From the NCBI RefSeq assembly GCF_014023275.1, contig NZ_CP054698.1, positions 2,976,001-3,040,000 of the forward strand: a stretch of 64,000 nucleotides of DNA. The letters are read 5' to 3'. The notes beneath the pieces are model-generated. The model was not told where the DNA came from. It saw only the letters and a list, made by a program, of their open reading frames with translations, and made no database searches. The translations under genes were made by a program, and so were the position numbers. Origin of the DNA: Nostoc edaphicum CCNP1411 (GTDB lineage: Bacteria; Cyanobacteriota; Cyanobacteriia; Cyanobacteriales; Nostocaceae). Shown here in pieces: positions 29,221 through 39,200 of this stretch (positions within the stretch are counted from its first letter, which is position 1; each line of letters begins with the position of its first letter).

Positions 29221-30729
29221 TTAAAGGTTTTTAATTTCCCTTTCCCCCCGCCCCTTATCCCCAGAGGGGGCCCCACCTTCCCCTTTCCCCCTTAACCGAC
29301 AAGTATTGATAGGTATCCTAATTATAAATTCTGCACCTTCTCCTGGAACAGAAAAACAGCTAAGTTGTCCGTTATGTTTTTCAACTATAATCTGATAGCT
29401 TATATATAGTCCTAGTCCAGTACCTTTGCCCACAGATTTAGTGGTAAAAAATGGATCAAATAGCTTTGAGCGAACTTGTTCATTTATTCCCAAACCATTA
29501 TCAGCAATACTAACCACGATCCATTTTTCATCGACTAACTCAGTTTTAATTTGAATTTGGGGATTATTATTTATCCGTTTTTGATTGTCAGTTGTTTGTG
29601 AATTTACTTCTGACCACTGACTATTAAGCGCCGACGACTCCAGTGCATCGATCGCATTAGCAAGAATATTCATAAACACTTGATTAAGTTGACCAGGATA
29701 GCAAGTTATATTTGGCAGTTGACTATATTTTTTGATGACTTTGATTTCTGGGTACTCATGCCTAGCTTGCAGGCGATGCTCCAAAATCATTAAAGTACTA
29801 TCAATTCCTTCATGGATATTGACTTGCTTAAGTTCTGCTTCATCAAGTCTGGAAAAGTTACGCAGTGATTTAACAATTTCCTGAATGCGTTCTGCTCCCA
29901 CTTGCATTGACTTGAAAAGTTTAGTTATGTCTTGAATCAGAAAATCTAAGTCTATTTCTTCTACTTGCTCTTGAATTTCTGGAGGAGTCTCTGGACAAAA
30001 TTGTTGATAAATTTGCACCAATTTTAGTAAATCATGAGTGTATTTATGGGCGTGATGAAGGTTCCCATAAATAAAACTCACTGGGTTATTAATTTCATGA
30101 GCAATACCAGCGACCATCTGACCTAAACTAGACATTTTTTCAGCTTGGATAAGCTGAGTTTGAGTAAGTTGTAGTTCGTTTAATGTTTCTTGTAAAGCAG
30201 TGGTACGTTCCTCAACCCGAATTTCTAACTCTTGATTCGCTTTCTTGAGTGCTTCCTCTGTCTGTTTTCGTCTCTGAACTTCTTTGGCTAACTCATCAAT
30301 TTTTTCATTCAGGAGAACGAAATTACTGCTGGTCAAAGTTCTATTTTCCAAGCGTAAGAGAATTAAAGCTGAAGATTCAGGAGACCAAGGTTGAATAACG
30401 GCTCCTTGACTACGACATATTAATGTTTGCTCATCATTCTTTCGTAAAGTCAAGGAGCCAATAACCATTGCCCTGCTACTTGAACAAGCTTGCAGATACC
30501 TGACAATGTCGTTGGCAGGCTCAATTACAATTTCAAAAAGCATTCTTCCTTGCAGTTCTTGACGGCGTAACCCCAACATATCTGCCACTGGTTGATTGGT
30601 AGCTAACAACTGACCCTCTCCATTCACCAGAAGTAAAGGTTCTGGTAAAACTCTGGCAAATTCAAGAAATTGTTCAGGAGTCATGGTGCTTCCAATCTCA
30701 GGGTTCGATTCTACTTTACATATCTGCAC
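29221..30729 (-). CDS. PAS-domain sensor histidine kinase
   Basis: The 502-residue soluble kinase has a PAS domain (about 20-130), a coiled coil (about 140-195) and an [11 protein letters not shown]-box (His211). The N box is [13 protein letters not shown], with ADNGLGI and GTGLGLYIS for ATP binding. Met16 (30684) is a likelier start because GGAAG precedes it. The last about 28 residues (after IIRIPI) are encoded by repeat sequence rich in GGGG/CCCC and probably do not belong to the original protein. It ends the run kinase, output-domain protein, kinase. Confidence 0.88.
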   Translation of the reverse strand: MQICKVESNPEIGSTMTPEQFLEFARVLPEPLLLVNGEGQLLATNQPVADMLGLRRQELQGRMLFEIVIEPANDIVRYLQACSSSRAMVIGSLTLRKNDEQTLICRSQGAVIQPWSPESSALILLRLENRTLTSSNFVLLNEKIDELAKEVQRRKQTEEALKKANQELEIRVEERTTALQETLNELQLTQTQLIQAEKMSSLGQMVAGIAHEINNPVSFIYGNLHHAHKYTHDLLKLVQIYQQFCPETPPEIQEQVEEIDLDFLIQDITKLFKSMQVGAERIQEIVKSLRNFSRLDEAELKQVNIHEGIDSTLMILEHRLQARHEYPEIKVIKKYSQLPNITCYPGQLNQVFMNILANAIDALESSALNSQWSEVNSQTTDNQKRINNNPQIQIKTELVDEKWIVVSIADNGLGINEQVRSKLFDPFFTTKSVGKGTGLGLYISYQIIVEKHNGQLSCFSVPGEGAEFIIRIPINTCRLRGKGEGGAPSGDKGRGEREIKNL

Positions 30730-30767
30730 TAAGCTTATATCCCGGAATTATTTTGATGCTGAAGGGT

Positions 30768-31310
30768 TTACACAGATTCTAGTCCTCTAAAGTATTCTCG
30801 ACCTTCTGCATCTTCTGCTTCTTCTGTAAGTTTTAAGTAAACAATAACTCTACATCCAGGATCACCCTGTGCTATGGTTTCTTGCAATTCTACTTTCGCA
30901 TATCCTAGATTATTAGCTGCAATCGTCCCAAAGACGTTTGAAGTCATCATACACATGGCAGGGCGATTAAGTACTTTTTCGCCAAATGGGCAGACGCGGT
31001 TGCCAAAGACGATTTTTTCATCATCCTGCTCAATCACATAAAAATCGCCCTGAATTCGTTTTTTTAAATCAATCAAGACATCAGCTACCTGTTTACGAGA
31101 AAGGTTGGAGACTTCCAAGGCAGATTTATAATCTTGGTTAATCTGCCTTCCCATCCTTTCACCAACTACGCTAATAAATCCAGAAGCTTCTTCTAAGCCA
31201 ACTACATCCTGTAAAGTGCCAGATAATTCTCTGATTAATGTACGTAAAAATATATCGCGTTCTAAAGAGAGATTAAGCGTAGCTATTGAGTGATTAAGTG
31301 CATTGTTCAT
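30768..31310 (-). CDS. Methanogen output domain 1 (MetOD1)-type protein
   Basis: A 180-residue protein. The block [14 protein letters not shown] (Cys107, Cys120) followed by [20 protein letters not shown] and GDPGCRV (Cys153) is the hallmark of the methanogen output domain found beside two-component proteins in archaea and cyanobacteria. Three conserved cysteines suggest a metal or cluster site. There is no DNA-binding motif. The gene lies 38 bases before the PAS kinase and 192 bases after the receiver-kinase on the same strand, so the three probably form one signalling unit. Confidence 0.8.
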   Translation of the reverse strand: MNNALNHSIATLNLSLERDIFLRTLIRELSGTLQDVVGLEEASGFISVVGERMGRQINQDYKSALEVSNLSRKQVADVLIDLKKRIQGDFYVIEQDDEKIVFGNRVCPFGEKVLNRPAMCMMTSNVFGTIAANNLGYAKVELQETIAQGDPGCRVIVYLKLTEEAEDAEGREYFRGLESV

Positions 31311-31502
31311 AAATTTTCAGGACACAATCTGGGAACTACAGTTCTAGGGTTCCCCAAAATATATCCAAAGTAACTCTTAATCTCTTTCCTCAGAGAATTT
31401 AATGCTTGCTTTTGTTTCTAATCAATATTTATGTAATGCTCATCACAAATTCTGAATTTTGTGGTTCTGACAGTTTATGTAGATGAACGTAACTTACTAT
31501 GA

Positions 31503-32825
31503 TTATTGAATGGGAAGCTTAATGATAAACTCTGAACCTTCTCCTAAGACTGAATTTACTTCTAAAGTTCCTCCATGTTTTTCGACAACAATTTGACGGG
31601 CAATTGATAATCCTAATCCTGTGCCTTGACCCACAGGCTTGGTGGTGAATAAATAGTCAAAGATTTTTTGCTGGACATCAGTTGACATTCCCATGCCATT
31701 ATCCTTAATCCGAATCAAGATATGATTTTTATCTTCAGTAAGAGTAGTCTGAATCAAAACTTTATTGGGATTTGCTTCAATTTCAATATAGGTGCGTCCG
31801 ACATTAGACTCCTCTAAAGCATCAATAGCATTAGCTAGTAAATTCATAAATACCTGATTTAGTTGTCCAATAAAGCATTCTAATTCTGGCAAACTATCGT
31901 AATCTTTAATTACTTGAATATCAGGACGATTCTCAGATGCTTTTAAGCGGTGTTTGAGAATCATGATGGTACTGTCGATGCCATCATGAATATTGCAATA
32001 AATTTTGCGATCGCTATCTGCTCGAGAAAAGGTTCTCAAACTGGTACTAATGTTGCGAATGCGCTGAACTCCCTCTTTCATTGAAGAAATTAAATTAGGT
32101 AGATCGGCAAGCATATACTTCAAATCTATAGCTGCAATTTCCTCTTGAATTTCTGGAACCGGATTAGGATAATGCTGCTGATAGAGGTTAATAATATTAA
32201 TCATGTCTTGGAAATATACTGAAGCGTGTCCGAGATTTCCATGAATAAAACCAACTGGATTATTAATTTCATGAGCAACTCCTGCTACTAATTGACCAAG
32301 AGCAGACATTTTTTCTGTCTGTACAAGCTGAAGTTGAGATTCTTGTAGGTCTTTTAATGCTTTAGATAACGCGGCTGTTCTTTCTGCAACTCGCTTTTCT
32401 AAAGTTTTTGTGAGATTTCGTAATTGAAGATGGGTTTTAATTCTAGCTAATAATTCTTCTTCATGAAAAGGTTTTGTGATGTAATCAACTGCTCCTATAC
32501 TTAGACCCTTTACCTTACTATCAGTATCAGAATTAGCTGTCATAAAAATTATAGGAATATCACAAGTAGCTGAATTTTCTTTTAGAAGTTTACAGGTTTC
32601 AAAGCCATCTATTCCCGGCATCATTACATCTAATAAAATCAAGTCAGGTAGTCTATACTCAACCTGTTGAATTGCTCTTTTCCCATCATTTTCTGTAATG
32701 ACTTTAAATCCTACATTCATTAATATATCAAAGACAATTTCTAAATTAGTAGTAGTATCATCTACTACTAAAATTAAACTATCTTCTGGGGCATAAAGCA
32801 TCTTTATATCTTGCTCGTAATTCAT
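31503..32825 (-). CDS. Receiver-histidine kinase hybrid
   Basis: A 440-residue protein with an N-terminal receiver domain (phospho-acceptor Asp66 in LLDVMMPG, conserved Lys in ITKPF). A coiled coil (about 135-175) leads to a kinase core with His185 in AHEINNP and the ATP-binding motifs NQVFMNLLANAID, KDNGMG and [10 protein letters not shown] receiver ahead of a kinase suggests it is itself an intermediate in a phosphorelay. It is the first gene of the run that includes the MetOD1 and PAS-kinase genes. No membrane segment is present. Confidence 0.9.
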   Translation of the reverse strand: MNYEQDIKMLYAPEDSLILVVDDTTTNLEIVFDILMNVGFKVITENDGKRAIQQVEYRLPDLILLDVMMPGIDGFETCKLLKENSATCDIPIIFMTANSDTDSKVKGLSIGAVDYITKPFHEEELLARIKTHLQLRNLTKTLEKRVAERTAALSKALKDLQESQLQLVQTEKMSALGQLVAGVAHEINNPVGFIHGNLGHASVYFQDMINIINLYQQHYPNPVPEIQEEIAAIDLKYMLADLPNLISSMKEGVQRIRNISTSLRTFSRADSDRKIYCNIHDGIDSTIMILKHRLKASENRPDIQVIKDYDSLPELECFIGQLNQVFMNLLANAIDALEESNVGRTYIEIEANPNKVLIQTTLTEDKNHILIRIKDNGMGMSTDVQQKIFDYLFTTKPVGQGTGLGLSIARQIVVEKHGGTLEVNSVLGEGSEFIIKLPIQ

Positions 32826-33506
32826 GTATTTAAATTAATTTAACTCCTTGTTACTTATTCACTATTGCCCTGCGATCGCAGCTAAGTCATCTCCATTTTT
32901 TTTACAGACTGACTGACAATTTTCTCGTCTGACAATCCTATAGTTCCCAAAAAGTCTGATAACAGCAACATTCTTACACCAAATTGCCCACAGCTTTTAG
33001 CTGGTGCGATCGCTACAGCATGGACATCAACCATGAATCTTCATTTTCGCCGAAGTTGAAGATCCTCTTTCATGAAGGTGATCGGTCTGAAATTAGTGAT
33101 TATTACCCTTGTCTTTTTATAAGAGTAGAACGAGTAGAACTCTATCAGAAAATATTGTTGAGGGCTTAAGTTAATTTTTTCAGTTCGTCAACAGCATTTC
33201 TCATGAATAGACACGACATGAATAGACACAAAGATAGCTATTTTTATTAAAAAATAGAATTCCAGATAATTACGGTTATTTTTTAATAAAAAACATTGAA
33301 CAATAGCTAAATAACTTTTGAAATATTCATATAGATTTACACGTTACTCATAGTGGCGTAAGTATCATTTACAAATTTTATTAAAGTCGTATTGCTGTGA
33401 ATTTTTCAAAAAGTTTTTTCAAAGACTCTTAATAAATTTATTGAGATATTGTCTTTCTTCTAATGCAATTCATTTTTTCTCAGTACTTAAAACTAATACA
33501 CTTTTT
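32826..33506. other. AT-rich region before the terpene synthase
   Basis: No gene is supported. Two copies of CATGAATAGACAC lie at about 33203-33230, 15 bases apart. Poly-A/T runs at about 33238-33290 can fold as a short AT-only hairpin. The region should hold the promoters of the terpene synthase (rightward) and the signalling run (leftward), but none is clear. Confidence 0.45.
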
Positions 33507-34472
33507 ATGAACCAATTACTTTACCCTGGTCTATACTGTCCATTTCCATCCCAGATTAATAAGCATGTTGATGTTCTAGAAGAGTATGCTCTTGAATGGG
33601 TAACTCGCTTTAACCTCTTGGCTAATGAATCATCTTATAGGCGTTTTTGCAAATCAAAGTTTTTCTTCCTAGCAGCAAGTGCTTATCCTAACTGCCAGCT
33701 TGAAGAATTGAAAATTGCAAATGATTGGTTAAGCTGGGTGTTTATTTGGGATGACCAATGTGATTTATCAAATTTAGGAAGAGAACCTAATGTTCTCAAA
33801 GATTTTCATAGAAGATTTTTGGAAGTATTGAATGGCGCAGAACTTACGAGTAAGGATATACCACTTGCTTATGCCTTAAATGATTTACGAAAACGGATAC
33901 TTCAAAGAAGCAGTCAAGAATGGTTTCATTACTTTGTTGCTCGCTATGAAGGCTACTTCGATGGATGTGTCCAAGAAGCAATTAACCGAGCACAAGAAAT
34001 TACACCCGATATTGAGAGTTATATGCTTATACGTAGGTTAAGTTTAGGGGGGTATCTTTGCCTTGCATTGATGGAATTTTGTAATCATTTAACAATTCCT
34101 GATTTTCTTCGGAATCATGAGGTGATGAAAGAGTTAAAAGTGATGACAATTAACATTCTTGCCTGGTGTAATGATATTTTCTCTGTACATAGAGAAATGT
34201 CAAGTGGCGATGTTCATAATTTAGTATTACTAATTCATTATCAACAAAATCTTTCTTTAGAAACATCAATTATTGCAGCTAGCAAAATACACGATCAAGA
34301 ATTATGCCACTTAAAAGAGTTTGAATTATCTATTCCATCTTTTGGAGAACAATTAGATACTGAACTTGCCAATTACATATCAGGAATACATAGCTGGATA
34401 TCTGCTAACCTGACTTGGTATTATCACTCTGGTCGCTACCAAACTATAGAAAGATTGGAGTTAACTCAATAA
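33507..34472 (+). CDS. Sesquiterpene synthase (class I terpene cyclase)
   Basis: The start at 33507 (321 residues) begins MNQLLYPGLYCPFPSQIN, the same opening type as other Nostoc terpene synthases; the ATG-like start at 33441 adds 22 unrelated residues. The Asp-rich motif is WDDQCD (DDxxD, residues 82-86) and the NSE metal triad is NDIFSVHRE (N222, S226, E230). Together they bind three Mg ions and farnesyl diphosphate. Close relatives from Nostoc make germacrene A or selinene-type products. The product here is not predictable by eye. A P450 follows in the same direction. Confidence 0.92.
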   Translation: MNQLLYPGLYCPFPSQINKHVDVLEEYALEWVTRFNLLANESSYRRFCKSKFFFLAASAYPNCQLEELKIANDWLSWVFIWDDQCDLSNLGREPNVLKDFHRRFLEVLNGAELTSKDIPLAYALNDLRKRILQRSSQEWFHYFVARYEGYFDGCVQEAINRAQEITPDIESYMLIRRLSLGGYLCLALMEFCNHLTIPDFLRNHEVMKELKVMTINILAWCNDIFSVHREMSSGDVHNLVLLIHYQQNLSLETSIIAASKIHDQELCHLKEFELSIPSFGEQLDTELANYISGIHSWISANLTWYYHSGRYQTIERLELTQ

Positions 34473-34620
34473 AATTTCACTCTATTTTGAGAACAAATAA
34501 AAATACCTAAGAGGTACACTAGTGCCTTGAAAGTTGATCACAGATGAACCCCATCTTATTCTGTTAAAGGTTTATCCCTGCTAATACAATTTTAGATTTT
34601 GGTTTGGACTTAAAATTCAC

Positions 34621-36012
34621 ATGCAACTACCTAATCCTCTCAAAACTCCTTCTTTACTACAAAAGCTTCATTGGGTTGCTGACCCTGTGGGCTACATGGA
34701 AAATGCAACTCAAAAATATCCGGATATTTTTACTGGTAGGACAATTGGCTTTGGGGACACTATAGTATTTGTGAATCATCCTCAGGCAATCCAAGAAATT
34801 TTAACGAATGATAGAAAGAAATTTGTAGCTGCTGGTGAACTCAACAGAATTACTGAAGCCTTTGTGGGAGAAAATTCAATCCTCATGCTTGATGGCAGTC
34901 CTCACAAATGGCTACGACAATTGATGACGCCTTGTTTTCATGGACAGCGAATGCAAGTCTACGGCCAACTAATCTGTAATCTGAGCGATAGAGTTTTTAG
35001 TCAGTTACCACTTGATCAGCCCTTTTTGGCTCGTAATGTCGCACAGAACATATCCTTGGAACTCATCTTACAGATTGTATTAGGCTTGTATGAAGGAGAA
35101 AGATTTGAGAAACTTAAGCATCTACTGCCATTGATGTTAGATTTGTTTCGCTCACCTGTCACTTCCAGTTTTTTCTTTTTCCGATTCTTGCAACAGGATT
35201 TAGGAGCTTGGAGTCCTTGGGGAAAGTTTCTGCGCGATCGGGAGACAATCTATCAATTGCTCTATGCCGAAATTGCCGAACGCCGACAAAAACCTAATTC
35301 AGAACGCGTCGATATCCTCTCCTTACTGATGTCAGCTCAAGATGAAACTGGTCAATTAATGACAGATCATCAATTGCGCGATCAGTTGATGAGCCTAATA
35401 ATTGCAGGATATGAAACTACTGCAACAGCAATAGCTTGGGGATTCTATTGGATTTACCATAAGCCGCTAGTCCGTGAAAAACTTTTCAAGGAACTGGATA
35501 CCCTTGGTGATTTCCCAGATCCTATGAGCATTTATCGGCTACCATATCTCACTGCTGTCTGTAATGAAACCTTGCGAATTCATCCTGTTTTGATGATTTT
35601 ATTCCCTAGAGTGGTACGAGAATCAGTTGAACTTTTGGGACATCCTTTAGAGACTGGAACAGTATTGCTTCCCAGTGTTTATCTTACTCATCAACGCGAA
35701 GATTTATATCCTCAACCTAAGGAGTTTCGACCAGAGCGCTTTATAGAACGCCAATTTTCTCCCTATGAATTTCTGCCTTTTGGTGGTGGTGTCCGTCGTT
35801 GTATGGGTGAGGCTTTAGCCTTATTTCAAATGAAACTAGTATTAGCCACCATCCTGTCACGTTATCAGTTCGCATTAGTTAATGAGCAACCTGAGCGACT
35901 TCAGCGCCGAGGTTTTACCCTAGCACCTGCTAGTGGAATCAAGATGATAGTTACAGGACGACGTGAGCCTTTAGAGTCTTTAGTGAAGATGAAAACTGCA
36001 TCCGTATCCTAG
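34621..36012 (+). CDS. Cytochrome P450 (CYP110-like)
   Basis: A 463-residue P450. The oxygen-binding I-helix motif is AGYETT (262-267), the K-helix ExxR is ETLR (316-319), EFRPERF lies at 368-374, and the haem ligand is Cys394 in FGGGVRRCMG. No membrane anchor is present. It lies 148 bases after the sesquiterpene synthase. CYP110 enzymes beside terpene synthases in Nostoc act on the sesquiterpene product, so a hydroxylation or oxidation of that product is likely. A separate ferredoxin partner is needed. Confidence 0.92.
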   Translation: MQLPNPLKTPSLLQKLHWVADPVGYMENATQKYPDIFTGRTIGFGDTIVFVNHPQAIQEILTNDRKKFVAAGELNRITEAFVGENSILMLDGSPHKWLRQLMTPCFHGQRMQVYGQLICNLSDRVFSQLPLDQPFLARNVAQNISLELILQIVLGLYEGERFEKLKHLLPLMLDLFRSPVTSSFFFFRFLQQDLGAWSPWGKFLRDRETIYQLLYAEIAERRQKPNSERVDILSLLMSAQDETGQLMTDHQLRDQLMSLIIAGYETTATAIAWGFYWIYHKPLVREKLFKELDTLGDFPDPMSIYRLPYLTAVCNETLRIHPVLMILFPRVVRESVELLGHPLETGTVLLPSVYLTHQREDLYPQPKEFRPERFIERQFSPYEFLPFGGGVRRCMGEALALFQMKLVLATILSRYQFALVNEQPERLQRRGFTLAPASGIKMIVTGRREPLESLVKMKTASVS

Positions 36013-36290
36013 TAGCTTGTCAGAGTTGTTTTGATGAGTCTTAGAAATCACCTAGTTTGTCACAAAAACTGGGTTTTTAGAATTTTAGACTGGGTCGAGT
36101 GGAGCAAAACTCGACAAACTTACAAATGTTTGGTTTCATTTTACTTAACCCAACTTTGTATTTTAAAAGAAGTGTTACTATAGCAATCCGTGCAAGAGTT
36201 ACGAACAAAAAGATCCCCGACTGTTTCAAGAAGTCGGGGATCTGAGCATCTCAGTAGAGAGCAAATAAAATAAAATAAAATTGCCATAGT
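36013..36290. other. Spacer between P450 and giant kinase with a perfect hairpin
   Basis: The hairpin AGATCCCCGACT/AGTCGGGGATCT (36211-36222 and 36232-36243, 12 bp perfect) is the only structure seen. It stands between two convergent genes and could terminate both. It has no T-run of note on either side, so this is weak. Confidence 0.5.
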
Positions 36291-39200
36291 CTAGATATCT
36301 GACTGTTGCATCGGTATCTCAATAGTAAACTCAGTCCCCTTTCCTAATGTGGAATCACAGGTTAAACTACCCTTGTGTTTGTCCACAATAATCTGATAGC
36401 TAATCGACAACCCCAACCCCGTACCACTTCCTACCGACTTAGTGGTAAAAAATGGGTCAAAGATTTTCTGCTGCACTGCTTTTGTCATACCAGAACCGTT
36501 ATCGGCAATCTTAATTATCGCCGTATTATAATCTGTTAGTTCAGTAAAGATGTGAATTTGTCCTACTCTATGAGAAGCCGCTGACGCGTCTATTTGTTTT
36601 GTTGTTTGTTCTTTGTCATTTACCAATGATGGATGATCAATGAAAAATGCCTCTTGTAAAGCATCGATTGCATTACTCAAGATATTCATAAACACCTGAT
36701 TGAGTTGACCAGGGTAACAAATAACTTCCGGTAATTTTCCGTATTCTTTGATGACTTCAATTTCAGTAAAATTGCTCTTTTCTTTAAATCGGTGTTGTAA
36801 AATCATTAAGCTGTTGTCTATTCCCTCATGAACATCCACAGGCTTCATCTCAGATTCATCTAGGCGAGAAAAGTTGCGTAAGCCTAAAACAATATTCCGG
36901 ATACGCGAACTCCCCACTTTCATTGAATCTAGAATCTTTGGCAAGTCTTCTGATAGAAAATCTATATCAATCTCCTCAGCTTTTTCCTCAATTAAAGGCG
37001 AAGGACGGGGATATTCCTGCTGATAAGCAACTACCAAATCCAGCAAATCTTGGACATACTCACTAGCATGAGTAATATTGCCATTAATAAAGTTAATAGG
37101 GTTATTGATTTCATGGGCAATTCCTGCCACCATTTGTCCTAAAGAAGACATTTTTTCACTTTGAATCAATTGGATTTGGGTACGTTGCAATTCTTGTAGA
37201 GTTTGTTGCAAACAGTGATTTTTGTCGTTGAGTTCCTGCGTTCTTTCCTGGACTTTTTCCTCTAGGGTATGGTTGTATTCCTCCAAGCTTTCTTTAGCTT
37301 GTGCCAAATTTCTGTAGAGGATAGCATTCTCTAGGGATATTGCTGCTTGAGTAGTAAGGAGTTTAAGGATTTCTATGCGATCGCGTGTAAATGCTCCTGT
37401 CGTTAAATGATTTTCTAGGTAAATAATTCCAATCAATTTACCTTGATTTAGAAGAGGTATAGACAACAAACTCTTAGGTTCTTCACTCAGAATGTAGCTA
37501 TCACCTACTAAAAAGGAAACAGTCATTGCATCATCAATAACCAAAATTTCTCTAGATCGTTTAACGTAGTTAATCAAAGTAATGGGAACATCGTAACTTG
37601 ACTCCAAAGAAGTTGATGGAAACTCGGTGTGGGTATGATCAAAATTTGAACTTGAACAAACTGCTGTAACAGTTAATGCTAAGTTATCACCTTCACTCAA
37701 AATTAAAGCGCATTTAGAAGCTCCTGCATTCTCCATCACAACTTCCATCAAAGTAGAAAGTAGTCGCTCAAGCTCGATTTCGCCAGAGAGTGCTTGAGAT
37801 GCTTTAATGAATGCGGCTAAATCCAGAGAATCAGAAATACTTGTCTTCGAGCCAATAACAGTTTGTTGATTACTCAGGGTAGATAAAGATGATATAGATG
37901 TGTTATGTAAAGAAGTGCTTTCCTCGCTGGAATGGATACTCAGTTTTTCTTGCTGAAACATAGGAGCCAGTAATTGGGAATAGCGTTTTGCCAAATCGTC
38001 AACTTTGGCTAACGCTCCCCAGCGAACATAGCTATAGTAAGCATCTATTAGGTAGGTTTGGGCAATCTTATGTTTACCCCATTCTAAATAGAATTTGGCA
38101 GTAAGTTCTTGAGCAAGGGCTTCTTCATTAATATACTCATGTTCTTTGGCAAGCAAGATAGCGCGATCGTAGAATTCCATTGCTTCGAGATATTTACTTC
38201 CAATCCGATAGCGTTCAGCCTCTACAAGATAATATTTGTGCAAATAATTCATTGGAGCATGATGTGCCCAATGCTCCATTTTTTCTTGATTGGCTTGAAC
38301 CCGATCGAGAATGGATTTTTGCTCAGAGCCGGATACGTCAGAATACACAGCCAGACCTGCCAAAGAATCATAAAAATGGAAAACTGGAATAACTAGATGT
38401 CCTGTTGCTGCATCTAAATATTTTTTCGCCAGTGTGGCATTTTCAACTGCCTGATGGAATTCATGAAATAGATAACAGAGATGAAGTTTGCTGACATACA
38501 GATATAGAAGTCCGAGTCCATCTTTAGTTTCCAAGTGAATCGGCAGCATTTTATCTTCGTTATAAACTTCACCAATTAAACAAGACGAATTTTCTGCACG
38601 CCCTAGCAAGTTCAATACACTCTGCCGATAAACAGTACCCCATTGAAATACTGTTTCTTGCTTGATTTGTCTAATGGCATTATTGTAATTTGCCATTTCT
38701 TGTTCTAGCCCTGACAGTTCTCTACCGATAAAATATGAACAGTAAGAATAAGCGTGTAGAGAATAAGCTGCGTACTCTAAATCTCCTGTTTGAATACCGA
38801 TAGAGTAAGCTTCCAACAAAGGTTTTAATATTTCCTTGGCTTGCTCCTTCCAAGGTCTAACAAGTGGATGAAAAGATCCAAGTACTTTCGCACTAATTTC
38901 TTTAATTTGTAACCTAGACAAAAGATTTACAGCTAGTTTACCAAATTGATAGCCGGACTCAATATCTCCCACTAGCGCACACAGTATTAGTCCATAATTA
39001 ACATAGACAAAGGCAGACAATGGTGCGTTGCCATATTGTAGGGATAAGTTTATCTGTTTAACAAGAATAAGTGGGAATAGCTCAGGAATAGCTTGATAGG
39101 TCAAAGCATGAGTAGTTGATAGAATACTCATAACTGCCAGTATTTTAGCTTCTGTCATTTCTGGCAGATTAATTAAATCTTCAATACGCCTCCCAGCTAG

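Noticed and set aside
32984..33169. 61-codon frame before the terpene synthase
   Set aside because: Unremarkable composition in AT-rich spacer; no start signal.
33507..36012. Geosmin or 2-methylisoborneol synthase locus
   Set aside because: The synthase is a single-domain 321-residue cyclase without the second domain of geosmin synthase. No methyltransferase or cyclic-nucleotide-binding partner of the 2-MIB type is adjacent.
36211..36243. Strong terminator or attachment site after the P450
   Set aside because: The 12-bp hairpin is perfect but has no T-run, and no integrase gene or repeat pair supports an attachment site. It is kept only as a hairpin note.
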